Positions 1 to 8,612 of a DNA stretch of 64,000 nt are shown here, piece by piece. The notes below the pieces were generated by a model. The model made no database searches. It saw only the letters and a program-made list of their open reading frames with translations, and was not told the origin of the DNA. The stretch is from Chryseotalea sanaruensis (GTDB taxonomy: Bacteria; Bacteroidota; Bacteroidia; Cytophagales; Cyclobacteriaceae), in NCBI RefSeq assembly GCF_003990915.1, contig NZ_BHXQ01000001.1:923402-987401 (forward strand), in the 5' to 3' direction. Each line of letters opens with the position of its first letter. Position 1 is the stretch's first letter. The position numbers and the translations under genes were made by a program.

Positions 1-441
1 ATTGTAGTAGTCTCTTCTTGTCCACAAATACGTTACCCCGATTGCTATGGTATAGACATGAGCAAGATGGGCGAGTTTGTCGCCTTCCGTGCTATGCGGG
101 AACTCTTAAAAGATACTGGCAAAGATTATCTGTTAGACGAAGTCTACGAAAGATGCCAGGCAGCTAAAGAACTTGAACAACACCAAAATTTTGTACAAGC
201 ACTATACGACCAATATACTGACGAAGAACTCTCCGCAAAGATTACAGACATTGTAAGACCTGTCGGCATGAGAGCAGATTTAGAGGTTGTTTTTCAAACC
301 GTTGACAATCTTCATAAAGCTATTCCACATCATAAAGGCGACTGGTACTTTACTGGAAACTACCCCACTGCGGGTGGTATGCGGGTTGTCAACAAGTCGT
401 TCATCAACTACCTAGATGGTAAACTAGTAAGGGCTTACTAA
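1..441 (+). CDS. purF: Amidophosphoribosyltransferase, C-terminal part (partial)
   Basis: The reading frame is open from base 1 and ends at TAA 439-441, giving the last 146 residues of a protein cut by the window edge. The segment RYPDCYGIDMSKMGEFVAF matches the C-terminal phosphoribosyltransferase region of PurF, which makes 5-phosphoribosylamine from PRPP and glutamine, the first step of purine synthesis. Further conserved stretches such as IPHHKGDWYFTGNYPTAGG continue to the end. The N-terminal nucleophile glutaminase domain lies outside the window. No strong terminator follows; 116 bases separate it from the next gene. Confidence 0.92.
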   Translation: MVVVSSCPQIRYPDCYGIDMSKMGEFVAFRAMRELLKDTGKDYLLDEVYERCQAAKELEQHQNFVQALYDQYTDEELSAKITDIVRPVGMRADLEVVFQTVDNLHKAIPHHKGDWYFTGNYPTAGGMRVVNKSFINYLDGKLVRAY

Positions 442-557
442 CCAATATTTAGGTAGGATTTCCTCTTTCCTCAGAATTATATTGAGCTAAAAGTGATATA
501 AGTAGAACTTTTTACTGCTTTTTATTACTTTACAGCGTCAATCTAAACCTAAAATTT

Positions 558-3500
558 ATGAGGAAAATTCTACTCTTAGTGGGTTTGTTCATGTCATTAA
601 CCCTGGCTACGAACGCCCAAGAACGAACTGTTTCCGGAAAAGTTACCTCTGCTGAAGATGGTACAGCTTTGCCGGGTGTAAACGTTGTAATCAAAGGAAC
701 AGCCGTAGGGACGGTAACTGATGCTGAGGGTAATTATCGATTAAGTGTGCCTTCAGGAGGCTCAGCATCATTAGTGTTCTCTTTTATTGGTCTTAATACC
801 ACCGAAGTGGCTATAGGAGAGCGTGCAACGGTTGATGTTTCACTCGCACTTGATGTAACACAACTTAACGAAGTGGTTGTTGTTGGTTATGGTACGCAGT
901 TAAAGCAAGATCTTACAGGAAACATTGCAAAAGTAAGCGGTGATGCCATCCAGAATTTATCGGTTACAACTTTCGAGCAAGCGATGCAAGGAAGAGCTGC
1001 TGGTGTTTTGGTTACGCAACAAAATGGAAAGTTAGGCCAAGGCTTGAATATAAGAATCAGAGGATCATCTTCAATCAGTGCGGGGAACGAACCCTTGTAC
1101 GTAGTTGATGGTATGATTATCAACAACGACAACTTATCAGGTACTGATGCCGCTACAAACGCACTTGCCGATTTAAACTCTAATGACATTGCTTCACTAG
1201 AAATTCTAAAAGATGCTGCTGCTTCAGCTATTTATGGAGCAAGAGCTGCCAATGGTGTTGTGCTCATTACTACCAAAAGAGGTAAGGCTGGTAAAACAAA
1301 CTTTACAGCTAATTATCAATTTGGTTCAAGCAAACCAACTCGCAACAGAGAGTTTCTTAATTCAGCACAATATGTTGAGTTAATGCGTGAATCTGCATAT
1401 AATAACGATTTGGCAGATGGGTTCGATCCAATTAATAATCCTGCTGACTATCCCGACTCTTGGTTAGAATTCTGGGAAGGCTACATGGACTACCTTGGTG
1501 GCCATACCGACTGGAGAACATTGGAGACTAACACTGATTGGGAAAAAGAAGCTTATCAAAAAGCTAACTTTAATTCGTTTGATTTCACAGCAAGCGGTGG
1601 TACAGATAAAACCACATTTTATTTTGGTGGTGGACTTACTGATCAGGACGGTATATTAATTGGTAACTCTTTCAGAAGAATTTCAGGAAGATTAAACCTA
1701 GACCATAAAGCAACCGATAAGCTTAGCTTTGGTATGAATGTTAATATTGCGAATACAATTAACGATAGGGTTACAGATGATAATGAGTTTTCAACACCAT
1801 TACAGTTAGTTGCACAAGCTCCGATTACACCAGTAAGAGATGCTGAAGGAAGACTATATGACAACTCTTTAAATCCTTCAATGTCATATTACCCTGCTAC
1901 TGTTGAGTTAGAGAACGCTGAGTTCACAACTAAAGTTTTCAGAAACATTGTTGCCACAAACGCTACTTATAAAATAAGCAATGATTTACGTTTGATTGGA
2001 GAATACGGCTTTGATCTCCTAACTCAAAATGAAAGTCGTTACCAAAACGAATTTACAGAAGTAGGAAGATCTGTAGGTGGGTATGGCCGTTCTAGATGGA
2101 CACAAGTGTTCAACTCAACCGCACGTGCTTTATTAATACTGGATAAAAATATTGCTAAGCACAGTATCAATGCCACTTTTGGAACGGAGTTGTTACAAAA
2201 GAGAATAGATTTTCAAGATGCTCAAGGACAGGGTTTTCCAATTCCTAACATGAAAAAACTGACCTCGGCTGCTACACCTGTAAGTATACCGGGTACACTT
2301 AATGAAGAAGCATATACTTCCTTCTATGCAAGAGCTAACTATAAGTTTAACGAAAAATATCTATTCAGTCTAAGCGGTCGTATGGACGGTTCATCCAAGT
2401 TTAGTCCTGATAATCGTTATGGTTTCTTTCCAGCAGCTTCAGCGGGATGGATCTTATCACAAGAAGGATTCATGTCAGGTGTTACTCCTGTCAGCTTTTT
2501 AAAGTTAAGAGCGAGTTATGGTTTAACTGGAAATGCATCAATACCTGACTACCGCTATCTACGACTTTATAACGGTATTGGTTACGGTGGAACACCTGGA
2601 TTACAGCCCGGACAATTAGAGAATCCTGATCTGCGTTGGGAAAAAACAGCTCAGTTAGATATTGGATTTGATTTTGGGTTTTTCAATGACAAACTAACCG
2701 GTGAAGTTGATTACTATAACAAGCAGACTAGCGACCTTCTACTGGATAAGCCAGAACCAGCAACTAGTGGCTATACAACAGTCTACGAAAACATTGGAGA
2801 ACTGGAGAACAAAGGATTTGAACTCGTTTTAAACTATACTATTGTTAAAACCTCTGACCTTTCGATATCTATAGGCGGTAATTACGCAGCTAATAGAAAT
2901 AAAGTATTAAAACTTAATGAAGGTCAAAATCAGATTGGACCCACAGGTTCTAGATTTTTAAACGCAGTTATTGTCGGCCAACCCATTGGTGTATTCTACG
3001 GTCGTGAATATGCAGGTGTAGATCCAGCTAATGGTGATGCATTGTGGTTTGTTAACGGAGAGAATACAGGATCAGCAACAACAAACAATTTCAATTCAGC
3101 TAACCCTGTAGTATTAGGTAATCCAACTCCTACATCAATTTATGGTTTTACCACTAATGCAACCTTTAAAGGATTAGAACTGTCGGTTCTATTCCAGGGC
3201 GTTGCAGGTAATAAAGTATTTGATGGTGCTGGTAGTTTTATGTCGGCAAATGGAAGGTACGAAGACAACTCTACTGTTGATCAATTAAGAAGATGGCAAA
3301 ACCCAGGCGATATCACAGATGTGCCTCAAGCCAGATTATACGGAAACAATGGTGCTCAGTCTTCAAGCAGGTTTTTATATGACGCTTCGTACTTAAGATT
3401 GAAAACGCTGACTCTTGCATACAATTTCCCTGCCTCTATGATCAGTCGTTTTAAATTGTCAAGTGCACGTTTGTATGTGACGGGGCAGAATCTACTCACC

Positions 3501-3632
3501 ATTACTGATTACAAAGGATGGGATCCTGAGGTTAACTCTGATGCTTTCGCTACCAACATTGATCTGGGTAACGATTTTTATGCTGCACCTCAGGCTAAAA
3601 CAATAACAGTAGGTGTTAAAGTTGGTTTCTAA
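558..3632 (+). CDS. SusC/RagA-family TonB-linked outer membrane protein
   Basis: This 1024-residue protein starts with a signal peptide (about 1-20, ending NAQ), then a carboxypeptidase-regulatory-like domain (about 24-95), a TonB-dependent plug (about 105-230, beginning NEVVVVGYG) and a long beta-barrel ending in a short strand with terminal Phe (VGVKVGF). That order is typical of SusC porins, which import glycans, peptides or other nutrients through the outer membrane using TonB energy. It is followed 19 bases later by its SusD partner. No glycosidase, peptidase or sensor gene is adjacent, so the substrate cannot be inferred. Family assignment is secure; substrate is unknown. Confidence 0.95.
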   Translation: MRKILLLVGLFMSLTLATNAQERTVSGKVTSAEDGTALPGVNVVIKGTAVGTVTDAEGNYRLSVPSGGSASLVFSFIGLNTTEVAIGERATVDVSLALDVTQLNEVVVVGYGTQLKQDLTGNIAKVSGDAIQNLSVTTFEQAMQGRAAGVLVTQQNGKLGQGLNIRIRGSSSISAGNEPLYVVDGMIINNDNLSGTDAATNALADLNSNDIASLEILKDAAASAIYGARAANGVVLITTKRGKAGKTNFTANYQFGSSKPTRNREFLNSAQYVELMRESAYNNDLADGFDPINNPADYPDSWLEFWEGYMDYLGGHTDWRTLETNTDWEKEAYQKANFNSFDFTASGGTDKTTFYFGGGLTDQDGILIGNSFRRISGRLNLDHKATDKLSFGMNVNIANTINDRVTDDNEFSTPLQLVAQAPITPVRDAEGRLYDNSLNPSMSYYPATVELENAEFTTKVFRNIVATNATYKISNDLRLIGEYGFDLLTQNESRYQNEFTEVGRSVGGYGRSRWTQVFNSTARALLILDKNIAKHSINATFGTELLQKRIDFQDAQGQGFPIPNMKKLTSAATPVSIPGTLNEEAYTSFYARANYKFNEKYLFSLSGRMDGSSKFSPDNRYGFFPAASAGWILSQEGFMSGVTPVSFLKLRASYGLTGNASIPDYRYLRLYNGIGYGGTPGLQPGQLENPDLRWEKTAQLDIGFDFGFFNDKLTGEVDYYNKQTSDLLLDKPEPATSGYTTVYENIGELENKGFELVLNYTIVKTSDLSISIGGNYAANRNKVLKLNEGQNQIGPTGSRFLNAVIVGQPIGVFYGREYAGVDPANGDALWFVNGENTGSATTNNFNSANPVVLGNPTPTSIYGFTTNATFKGLELSVLFQGVAGNKVFDGAGSFMSANGRYEDNSTVDQLRRWQNPGDITDVPQARLYGNNGAQSSSRFLYDASYLRLKTLTLAYNFPASMISRFKLSSARLYVTGQNLLTITDYKGWDPEVNSDAFATNIDLGNDFYAAPQAKTITVGVKVGF

Positions 3633-3651
3633 TTATTCAACCCGATTGATT

Positions 3652-5022
3652 ATGATATTTAATAACTATAAAAAAATCTTACTCGTAGCAGCTACTCTAT
3701 TGGCAACTGCCTGCGAGGATAAGTTGGATCTGACAGATCCAAACAATGCTGAAGATAAATTTGCATTGGCAACCGACACTAACGTTAAATCAACGTTAAT
3801 AGGTGCTTACAATAACCTTTCTGCAGGGGCTTACTTTGGCGGCAATACACTTCGCAACAGCGAACTAATGGCTGCAAATGATGAAATCGTATTCTCAGGT
3901 ACATTCAACGATGTTTCTGATCTTTACAGAAAGGAGATGATCGCTGCGAACTCAGATGTTGCTAATATGTGGATAGCTGCGTATGCAACTATCAATACAG
4001 TAAACAATGTGTTAAGCGCTTTGGATGTTGTAAATGAAGAAGATCGTGATCAGGTGGAAGGTGAAGCTCTTTTTCTGAGAGGTTTGTCTTATTTTGAATT
4101 GATTCAGTTTTTTGCTCAACCTTATTCAGCTGGTAATACCACAACAAACCTTGGTGTTCCTATCAGACTTGTTGAAGATCGAAACAGTACTGAACCTGTT
4201 GGCAGAGCTACTGTTCAGCGAGTATATGAATTAATTCTTGATGACCTGAATACTGCTGAAAGTCAATTAGCAGAAGGCCCTAATTCAGGTAAGGCTACAG
4301 CAGAAGCTGCAGCTGCAGTATTGTCACGTGTACATTTGCAAATGGCAAACTATGTTGAAGCACGCAATGCCGCTGACAGAGCAATCTCTTCTGGTAACTA
4401 TGAACTAGTTGACGAAGTTGCGCTCGCATTTGAAGGCCCGACCACTTCGGAGGATCTCTTTAACATTCCTGTGAGTGAGGTAGACGGAATTAATAACATG
4501 GTGACTTTCTTTGCTGCAAGTGCTTTAGGTGGACGTGGCGATGTTGAAGTTCAGGACAGTCATCTTGATCTTTATGAAGCTGACGATGAGCGATTATCAG
4601 AATTATTCTATATTGATCCTAGTACAGATGACATCCGTACTGGAAAATGGGCTAATCAATTTGGTAATGTAAAAATGATTCGTCTGGCCGAAATGTACCT
4701 AACCAGAGCTGAATGTAACGAACGCTTAGGTACTTCAGTAGGTGATTCACCGCTTAATGATGTTAACCTGATACGCGAAAGAGCAGGTTTAGATCCGTTA
4801 GGAGCTGTTACACTAGCCGATATTTTAAATGAGCGAAAGTTAGAGCTTGCACTTGAAGGTCAGAGACTTCATGATGTAAAGAGACTTCAGGAATCTATTG
4901 TTTTAGGAGCCGTAACTTTCTTCTATGATGATGATCTATTGGTGTTCCCTATTCCTCAACGCGAAATAGACGTTAACACTGCATTGGCAGGACAACAAAA
5001 TCCAGGATACATCACAAACTAA
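3652..5022 (+). CDS. SusD/RagB-family nutrient-binding outer membrane lipoprotein
   Basis: The chosen ATG at 3652 gives 456 residues with a clean lipoprotein signal: a basic start, a hydrophobic run and the lipobox LLATAC with Cys21. A longer frame from 3613 would overlap susC and spoil the signal, so it is rejected. The body shows SusD features: a helical TPR-like region, and near the end the pattern LNERKLELALEGQRLHDVKR followed by VFPIPQREIDVN. SusD caps the SusC channel on the cell surface and binds the ligand. It is co-oriented with susC and closed by a terminator at 5047. Confidence 0.94.
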   Translation: MIFNNYKKILLVAATLLATACEDKLDLTDPNNAEDKFALATDTNVKSTLIGAYNNLSAGAYFGGNTLRNSELMAANDEIVFSGTFNDVSDLYRKEMIAANSDVANMWIAAYATINTVNNVLSALDVVNEEDRDQVEGEALFLRGLSYFELIQFFAQPYSAGNTTTNLGVPIRLVEDRNSTEPVGRATVQRVYELILDDLNTAESQLAEGPNSGKATAEAAAAVLSRVHLQMANYVEARNAADRAISSGNYELVDEVALAFEGPTTSEDLFNIPVSEVDGINNMVTFFAASALGGRGDVEVQDSHLDLYEADDERLSELFYIDPSTDDIRTGKWANQFGNVKMIRLAEMYLTRAECNERLGTSVGDSPLNDVNLIRERAGLDPLGAVTLADILNERKLELALEGQRLHDVKRLQESIVLGAVTFFYDDDLLVFPIPQREIDVNTALAGQQNPGYITN

Positions 5023-5046
5023 ACTGGATTTGAATTTGAAAAACAG

Positions 5047-5072
5047 AAAACCCCGTGCAAGCGGGGTTTTTT
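5047..5072 (+). terminator. Rho-independent terminator after susCD
   Basis: Perfect stem AAAACCCCG (5047-5055), loop TGCAAG, CGGGGTTTT (5062-5070), running into a T-tract. It lies 25 bases after the susD stop. The complementary strand also has a U-run, so it may work for the convergent repressor gene ending at 5097. Confidence 0.9.
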
Positions 5073-5096
5073 GCTTTCAAACATAGCTATGGCAAA

Positions 5097-5852
5097 CTAT
5101 TTCTTTTTATGAAGCGTAACCAGTTGCAAGGCTAACTGATCCGCTAAGGGTGATGTTGATTGTATACTGTCGGGTAACGATTTACTGTAGAAGGAATGCA
5201 CTAACCAAAGTTCCATTACTTCGGAAGCTTTTATTGTATAGGGTTCATACACCCTGTTGTCGGATACTAACAACAACGTTTCCTTGTGCTCTTTAAATTG
5301 AAATACGCGTTTAAAAACTATTCCATCCTGCTTCGTCACCAATATATAAGATTTTCCATTTTTCAAATCCTGCAGTGATTCCACATATTCACCAAAAACA
5401 ATACTGCCAGGTTGTATCGGCAACATAGACTCACCTTGTATTTCAAAAGCACGATGTGTTCGGTTACGCGGTAACATCGGCATACTGATCTTCGGCAACT
5501 CACTTATGTATTCCGGATCCTGATAACCCGACAAATATCCTGCTGCTGCCTTTTGAGGTATCAACTCTATATTCTCCCTATCATTACTGTCTACTGTAAT
5601 GGCCAATACTTCTCGCTTAGCAACTTGCTTCTTCTTTTGAGTTGGTTTACTCAAATCGTCCTGCACCAAAGCATCTAAACTAAGATCAAACAGAGTGGCT
5701 ATGCGCATAAGGGTAAAAAGTGGGGGCACGGCCCGCTCCTCTTCATAAGCACCAACTACTGGTTGTTTTACATCCAATTGATCAGCCAATTCCTTTTGCG
5801 TCCATCCACGCTGTTGCCTCAGATAACGAAGGTTCTTATTAACAAACGACAT
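5097..5852 (-). CDS. LexA-like XRE/S24 self-cleaving repressor
   Basis: The 251-residue protein has an N-terminal XRE helix-turn-helix (about 7-60, with TQKELADQLDVKQPVVGAYE) and a C-terminal S24/LexA-like domain. The parts needed for RecA-stimulated autocleavage are visible: Ala104-Gly105 in QKAAAGYL, Ser142 in QGESMLP and Lys181 in GIVFKRV. Their order and spacing resemble E. coli LexA (Ala84-Gly85, Ser119, Lys156). It differs from LexA in using an XRE rather than a winged-helix DNA-binding domain. It is divergent from dinB, sharing a 73-base promoter region with two matching palindromes, so autoregulation and control of dinB are likely. The regulatory role is inference; the domains are clear. 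Confidence 0.88.
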   Translation of the reverse strand: MSFVNKNLRYLRQQRGWTQKELADQLDVKQPVVGAYEEERAVPPLFTLMRIATLFDLSLDALVQDDLSKPTQKKKQVAKREVLAITVDSNDRENIELIPQKAAAGYLSGYQDPEYISELPKISMPMLPRNRTHRAFEIQGESMLPIQPGSIVFGEYVESLQDLKNGKSYILVTKQDGIVFKRVFQFKEHKETLLLVSDNRVYEPYTIKASEVMELWLVHSFYSKSLPDSIQSTSPLADQLALQLVTLHKKK

Positions 5853-5856
5853 GCTG

Positions 5857-5864
5857 CAAAGTAA
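5857..5864 (-). promoter_or_regulatory. Candidate -7 element of the LexA-like gene
   Basis: On the minus strand this reads TTACTTTG, one mismatch from the Bacteroidota -7 consensus TAnnTTTG. It ends only four bases (CAGC) before the start codon at 5852, so the transcript would be nearly leaderless. It lies one base from the first palindrome. Confidence 0.45.
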
Positions 5865-5865
5865 T

Positions 5866-5880
5866 ACTAAATATTTTAGT
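5866..5880. promoter_or_regulatory. Palindromic operator candidate 1 (ACTAA-N5-TTAGT)
   Basis: The sequence ACTAAATATTTTAGT is an inverted repeat of six-base arms around TAT. It shares the ACTAA-N5-TTAGT pattern with a second copy 33 bases away, and sits beside the -7-like element of the repressor gene. It is the natural candidate binding site for the XRE/S24 protein. Confidence 0.6.
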
Positions 5881-5898
5881 TTTACAACATAACATTTT

Positions 5899-5913
5899 AC
5901 TAATTTATTTAGT
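5899..5913. promoter_or_regulatory. Palindromic operator candidate 2 (ACTAA-N5-TTAGT)
   Basis: The sequence ACTAATTTATTTAGT has the same five-base arms and 15-base length as the copy at 5866. It touches the dinB -7-like element, mirroring the layout on the other side. Confidence 0.6.
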
Positions 5914-5921
5914 TAATGTTG
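5914..5921 (+). promoter_or_regulatory. Candidate -7 element of dinB
   Basis: TAATGTTG is one mismatch from TAnnTTTG. It is followed by CAGT and then the dinB ATG at 5926, so transcription would begin at or next to the start codon. It directly follows operator candidate 2. Confidence 0.45.
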
Positions 5922-5925
5922 CAGT

Positions 5926-7134
5926 ATGGATCGGAACATCATTCACATGGATTTGGACGCTTTCTTTGTAGCCGTAGAGTGCCGCAAAAATCCGTCTTTG
6001 AAGGGTAAGCCGCTTATTGTAGGCGGTCAAAGTCGCAGGGGCGTAGTAGCAGCCTGCAGTTATGAGGCACGTGCCTTTGGTGTACATTCTGCCATGCCCA
6101 TGTATCTGGCCATGCAGCTCTGCCCTGAGGCTACTATCATTTCCGGTGATATGGAGGCTTATAGCCAAATGTCGCATGAAGTAACAGAGATTATTGCCTA
6201 CCACGCTCCCCTATTCGAAAAAGCATCTATTGATGAGTTTTACATTGATGCCAGTGGTATGGATAAGTTTTTTGGGGCTTTTAAGTGGGCGCTGCAATTA
6301 CAACAACAGATCATTAAAGAAAGCGCACTCCCTATTTCATTAGGTATGTCTGTCAATAAGCTGGTGTCTAAAGTAGCCACCGCAGAATTTAAACCATATG
6401 CAAAAATGCATATTGTTTCGGGTGACGAGCAGAATTTCCTAGCGCCACTGGCTGTCGATAAACTGCCTATGGTAGGCAAACAAACTGCCACTTTTTTATA
6501 CGATATGGGGGTGCGCACAGTGGCTACGTTGCGCGACATGCCACTAAAATTTTTAGTAAGTGCCTTTGGTAAAAATGGTGTAAGCCTCTGGAACAAAGCA
6601 CATGGCATTGACGATACACCTGTTGTGCCCCATAGCGAACAAAAGTCCATTTCTACTGAATCAACTTTCGAAGAAGACACTATTGATGTTAAAAGACTGA
6701 AATCGATTCTGATTGCCATGGTTGAAAAAGTAGCATTTCAGCTGCGTGAACAAAAGAAACTCACGGCTTGCATCACTGTAAAAATACGTTATTCCAACTT
6801 CGACACAGAAACCAAACAAGTACACGTTCCCTACACTTCTTCCGATCACATTATACTGCGTGTAGTACAAGAGCTCTTTAATAAACTCTATAATCGCAGG
6901 ATGTTGATTCGCTTAGTAGGCATACGACTAAGCAACCTGGTGCACGGCAATCACCAGATCAATTTATTTGATGATACCGAACAAGACATTAACCTGTACG
7001 AAGAAATGGATTATATCAAACACAAATACGGATCAGAAAAATTAGTAAGGGCCACTACACTCGATGTGAGCAAGCGTGTGCGTATGGAAATGAATATGTT
7101 TAAAGGAAAAGTAAGGAAGAACCTGGTTAATTAA
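5926..7134 (+). CDS. dinB: DNA polymerase IV (Y-family translesion polymerase)
   Basis: The 402-residue protein has the full Y-family palm: Asp9 and Asp11 in HMDLDAFF, and Asp103-Glu104 in SIDEFYID, all catalytic carboxylates in DinB. The helix-hairpin-helix region (about 180-215) and little-finger domain follow. QINLF at 344-348 resembles the sliding-clamp binding motif QxxLF. It is therefore probably an active polymerase rather than an inactive ImuB-type scaffold. Pol IV copies damaged DNA with low fidelity. It is divergent from the LexA-like repressor, and a DnaE-type polymerase lies 1.5 kb downstream, pointing to a damage-inducible mutagenesis block. Confidence 0.93.
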   Translation: MDRNIIHMDLDAFFVAVECRKNPSLKGKPLIVGGQSRRGVVAACSYEARAFGVHSAMPMYLAMQLCPEATIISGDMEAYSQMSHEVTEIIAYHAPLFEKASIDEFYIDASGMDKFFGAFKWALQLQQQIIKESALPISLGMSVNKLVSKVATAEFKPYAKMHIVSGDEQNFLAPLAVDKLPMVGKQTATFLYDMGVRTVATLRDMPLKFLVSAFGKNGVSLWNKAHGIDDTPVVPHSEQKSISTESTFEEDTIDVKRLKSILIAMVEKVAFQLREQKKLTACITVKIRYSNFDTETKQVHVPYTSSDHIILRVVQELFNKLYNRRMLIRLVGIRLSNLVHGNHQINLFDDTEQDINLYEEMDYIKHKYGSEKLVRATTLDVSKRVRMEMNMFKGKVRKNLVN

Positions 7135-7140
7135 AATCAC

Positions 7141-7263
7141 CCTGGTCTGTGTCATCACAGACCGGAACAATTAAAAAAATAAATCCTAACCCTGGTCTGT
7201 GTCATCACAGACCAGAATAATTAAAAAACAAATCCATCTCCCCGGTCTGTGTCCCCACAGACC
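7141..7263 (+). repeat. Three REP-like palindromes in 50-bp tandem, upstream of RAYT
   Basis: Three copies of GGTCTGTG-TCnn-CACAGACC lie at 7144-7163, 7194-7213 and 7244-7263, exactly 50 bases apart. Loops are TCAT, TCAT and TCCC. A C-rich flank (CCT or CCC) precedes each. The two 30-base segments between them are alike (20 of 30 positions without gaps), so the whole 50-base unit was duplicated. Palindromes of this size next to a RAYT gene are REP elements, the substrates of that transposase family. Confidence 0.85.
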
Positions 7264-7301
7264 GGAAGCACAAAATATTAACCTTCATCTTTTTATAAAA
7301 A

Positions 7302-7865
7302 ATGGAAGATCGAAATTTAAAATACGACACGAGAAACTCCAGAATGGATTTGAATAGGGTTTATTTTTGGACAGACACTATAAAAAACTGGAGACATTTA
7401 TTCATCAAAGACGACCTTAAACAAGTAATTATCGACTGCCTGAACAATCTTATTATTCGAAAAAAAATATTAGTCTATGCATTCGTGATTATGCCCAATC
7501 ATATTCATCTCATTTGGGAAATGCTTGAACTCAATGGGAAAGAAATGCCACACGCCAGTTTTAATAAATTCACCAGTCATCAATTTCTAAAGTTGTTAAT
7601 GGAAGAAAATAGCAAAGAGCTCAATCAATACCAGGAAAGCGATCTTGAACGTAAACATCGATTTTGGCAGCGCGATCCTTTAGCTATACACTTGGACGGA
7701 AAGACAAAAGCAGAACAGAAATTAGAGTATATACATCTGAATTCTTTACAAGAAAAATGGAGTTTGGTAATTAAGCACGAAGACTATAGGTGGTCTTCAG
7801 CTAAATTCTATGAAACTGGTGAAGATGAATTCGGGATTTTAACTGATTACAGAGACCGATTTTGA
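7302..7865 (+). mobile_element. REP-associated tyrosine transposase (RAYT, Y1/HUH family)
   Basis: The gene encodes a 187-residue Y1-type transposase of the RAYT/IS200-related group. The HUH motif is His67-Ile-His69 in MPNHIHLIW, and the likely nucleophile is Tyr143 in KLEYIHLN, a segment typical of RAYTs. The length fits an intact protein. REP-like palindromes flank it on both sides (7141-7263 and 7925-7993). Such enzymes are thought to nick and move single-stranded REP sequences and are usually single-copy and vertically kept. It interrupts the mutagenesis block. An internal ATG at 7344 is a possible alternative start. Confidence 0.88.
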
Positions 7866-7924
7866 TTTTTATTAAGGTCGCAATCTGGTGTACTTGAATC
7901 GTGACCGATATCCCCAGCCATTCC

Positions 7925-7944
7925 GGTCTGTGAGGACACAGACC
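7925..7944 (-). repeat. REP-like palindrome, inverted orientation
   Basis: GGTCTGTG (7925-7932), AGGA, CACAGACC (7937-7944). Read on the minus strand the loop is TCCT, fitting the TCnn loop of the upstream copies, so it is inverted relative to them. The C-rich flank lies on its 5' side in that reading. Confidence 0.8.
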
Positions 7945-7975
7945 GGGGAGAAGGGTTTGTGAGTACCGCAACCTT

Positions 7976-7993
7976 GGTCTGTCCTTACAGATC
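7976..7993 (+). repeat. Degenerate REP-like palindrome
   Basis: GGTCTGTCCTTACAGATC is an 18-base version of the 20-base family, with a two-base deletion and one stem change. It lies 32 bases after the inverted copy, so the pair recalls the facing REP arrangement of BIMEs. Confidence 0.6.
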
Positions 7994-8060
7994 AGAAAAC
8001 CTAAATTGACACAAATTGTCATTTAATAAAAATACCTTCGTAACAACAAAACAAGAGAAT

Positions 8061-8600
8061 ATGAATCCTTCACATACATCATTCAGCGAAAAATCGAAAG
8101 AGCTTCTCTTCGTACTAACGCCACCAACACCGTTACAGGAAACAGTCAATCACTTTAAAAAAGATGCTGAGAACCTGGTTGGTTACCCGTACAAAAGTCG
8201 TTATGCCAAAGCACACATCACCCTGGGCTATTGCATTACTGATCAACCACTAAAACTTATCTGGTCTATTGCCGATAAGATGCAGATACATGCACCATTT
8301 CATGTTCACATAAAAGATTGCCGCCCCTTACTGCATGGCGAAAACAGAAGCATTTGTCTGGATGTTGCCAATAAATCAACAGTTACCGACATAACTGATA
8401 ATTTATCAGAACTGACTGAAACCACAGATACGCCTCACCTTACCATCGCCCGAAACCTTCCTTATGAAGACTTTGCTAAAGCGTGGCCTTATTTTCAGAA
8501 CATTCATTACAGCAACAACTTTATTTGCGATCGTATTACTGTACTTGAACGTGCCGGCAACCGCTGGATTCCATATGAGCAAATTCCTTTAGCCGGCTGA
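8061..8600 (+). CDS. 2H phosphoesterase (2'-5' RNA ligase/LigT-like)
   Basis: From ATG 8061 the protein has 179 residues and both H-x-T motifs of the 2H superfamily: His52-Ile-Thr54 in AKAHITLGY and His126-Leu-Thr128 in TPHLTIAR. These enzymes open or ligate 2'-5' or cyclic phosphodiester bonds in RNA or nucleotides. A longer frame from TTG 8016 adds an unconserved tail and is not preferred. The gene ends 12 bases before the DnaE-type polymerase and is probably co-transcribed with it. A role for a 2H enzyme in a DNA-damage block is not established; its substrate is unknown. Confidence 0.8.
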   Translation: MNPSHTSFSEKSKELLFVLTPPTPLQETVNHFKKDAENLVGYPYKSRYAKAHITLGYCITDQPLKLIWSIADKMQIHAPFHVHIKDCRPLLHGENRSICLDVANKSTVTDITDNLSELTETTDTPHLTIARNLPYEDFAKAWPYFQNIHYSNNFICDRITVLERAGNRWIPYEQIPLAG

Positions 8601-8612
8601 TGAACCCCAACT

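Noticed and set aside
3613..3651. Earlier start for the SusD gene
   Set aside because: It overlaps susC and puts 13 residues before the lipoprotein signal.
7141..7263. Possible three-repeat CRISPR mini-array (20-base repeats, 30-base spacers), tempting because of the Cas6-like gene
   Set aside because: The 'spacers' resemble each other (20 of 30 positions), the repeats are short full palindromes, further copies lie outside the array in both orientations, and a RAYT gene is adjacent.
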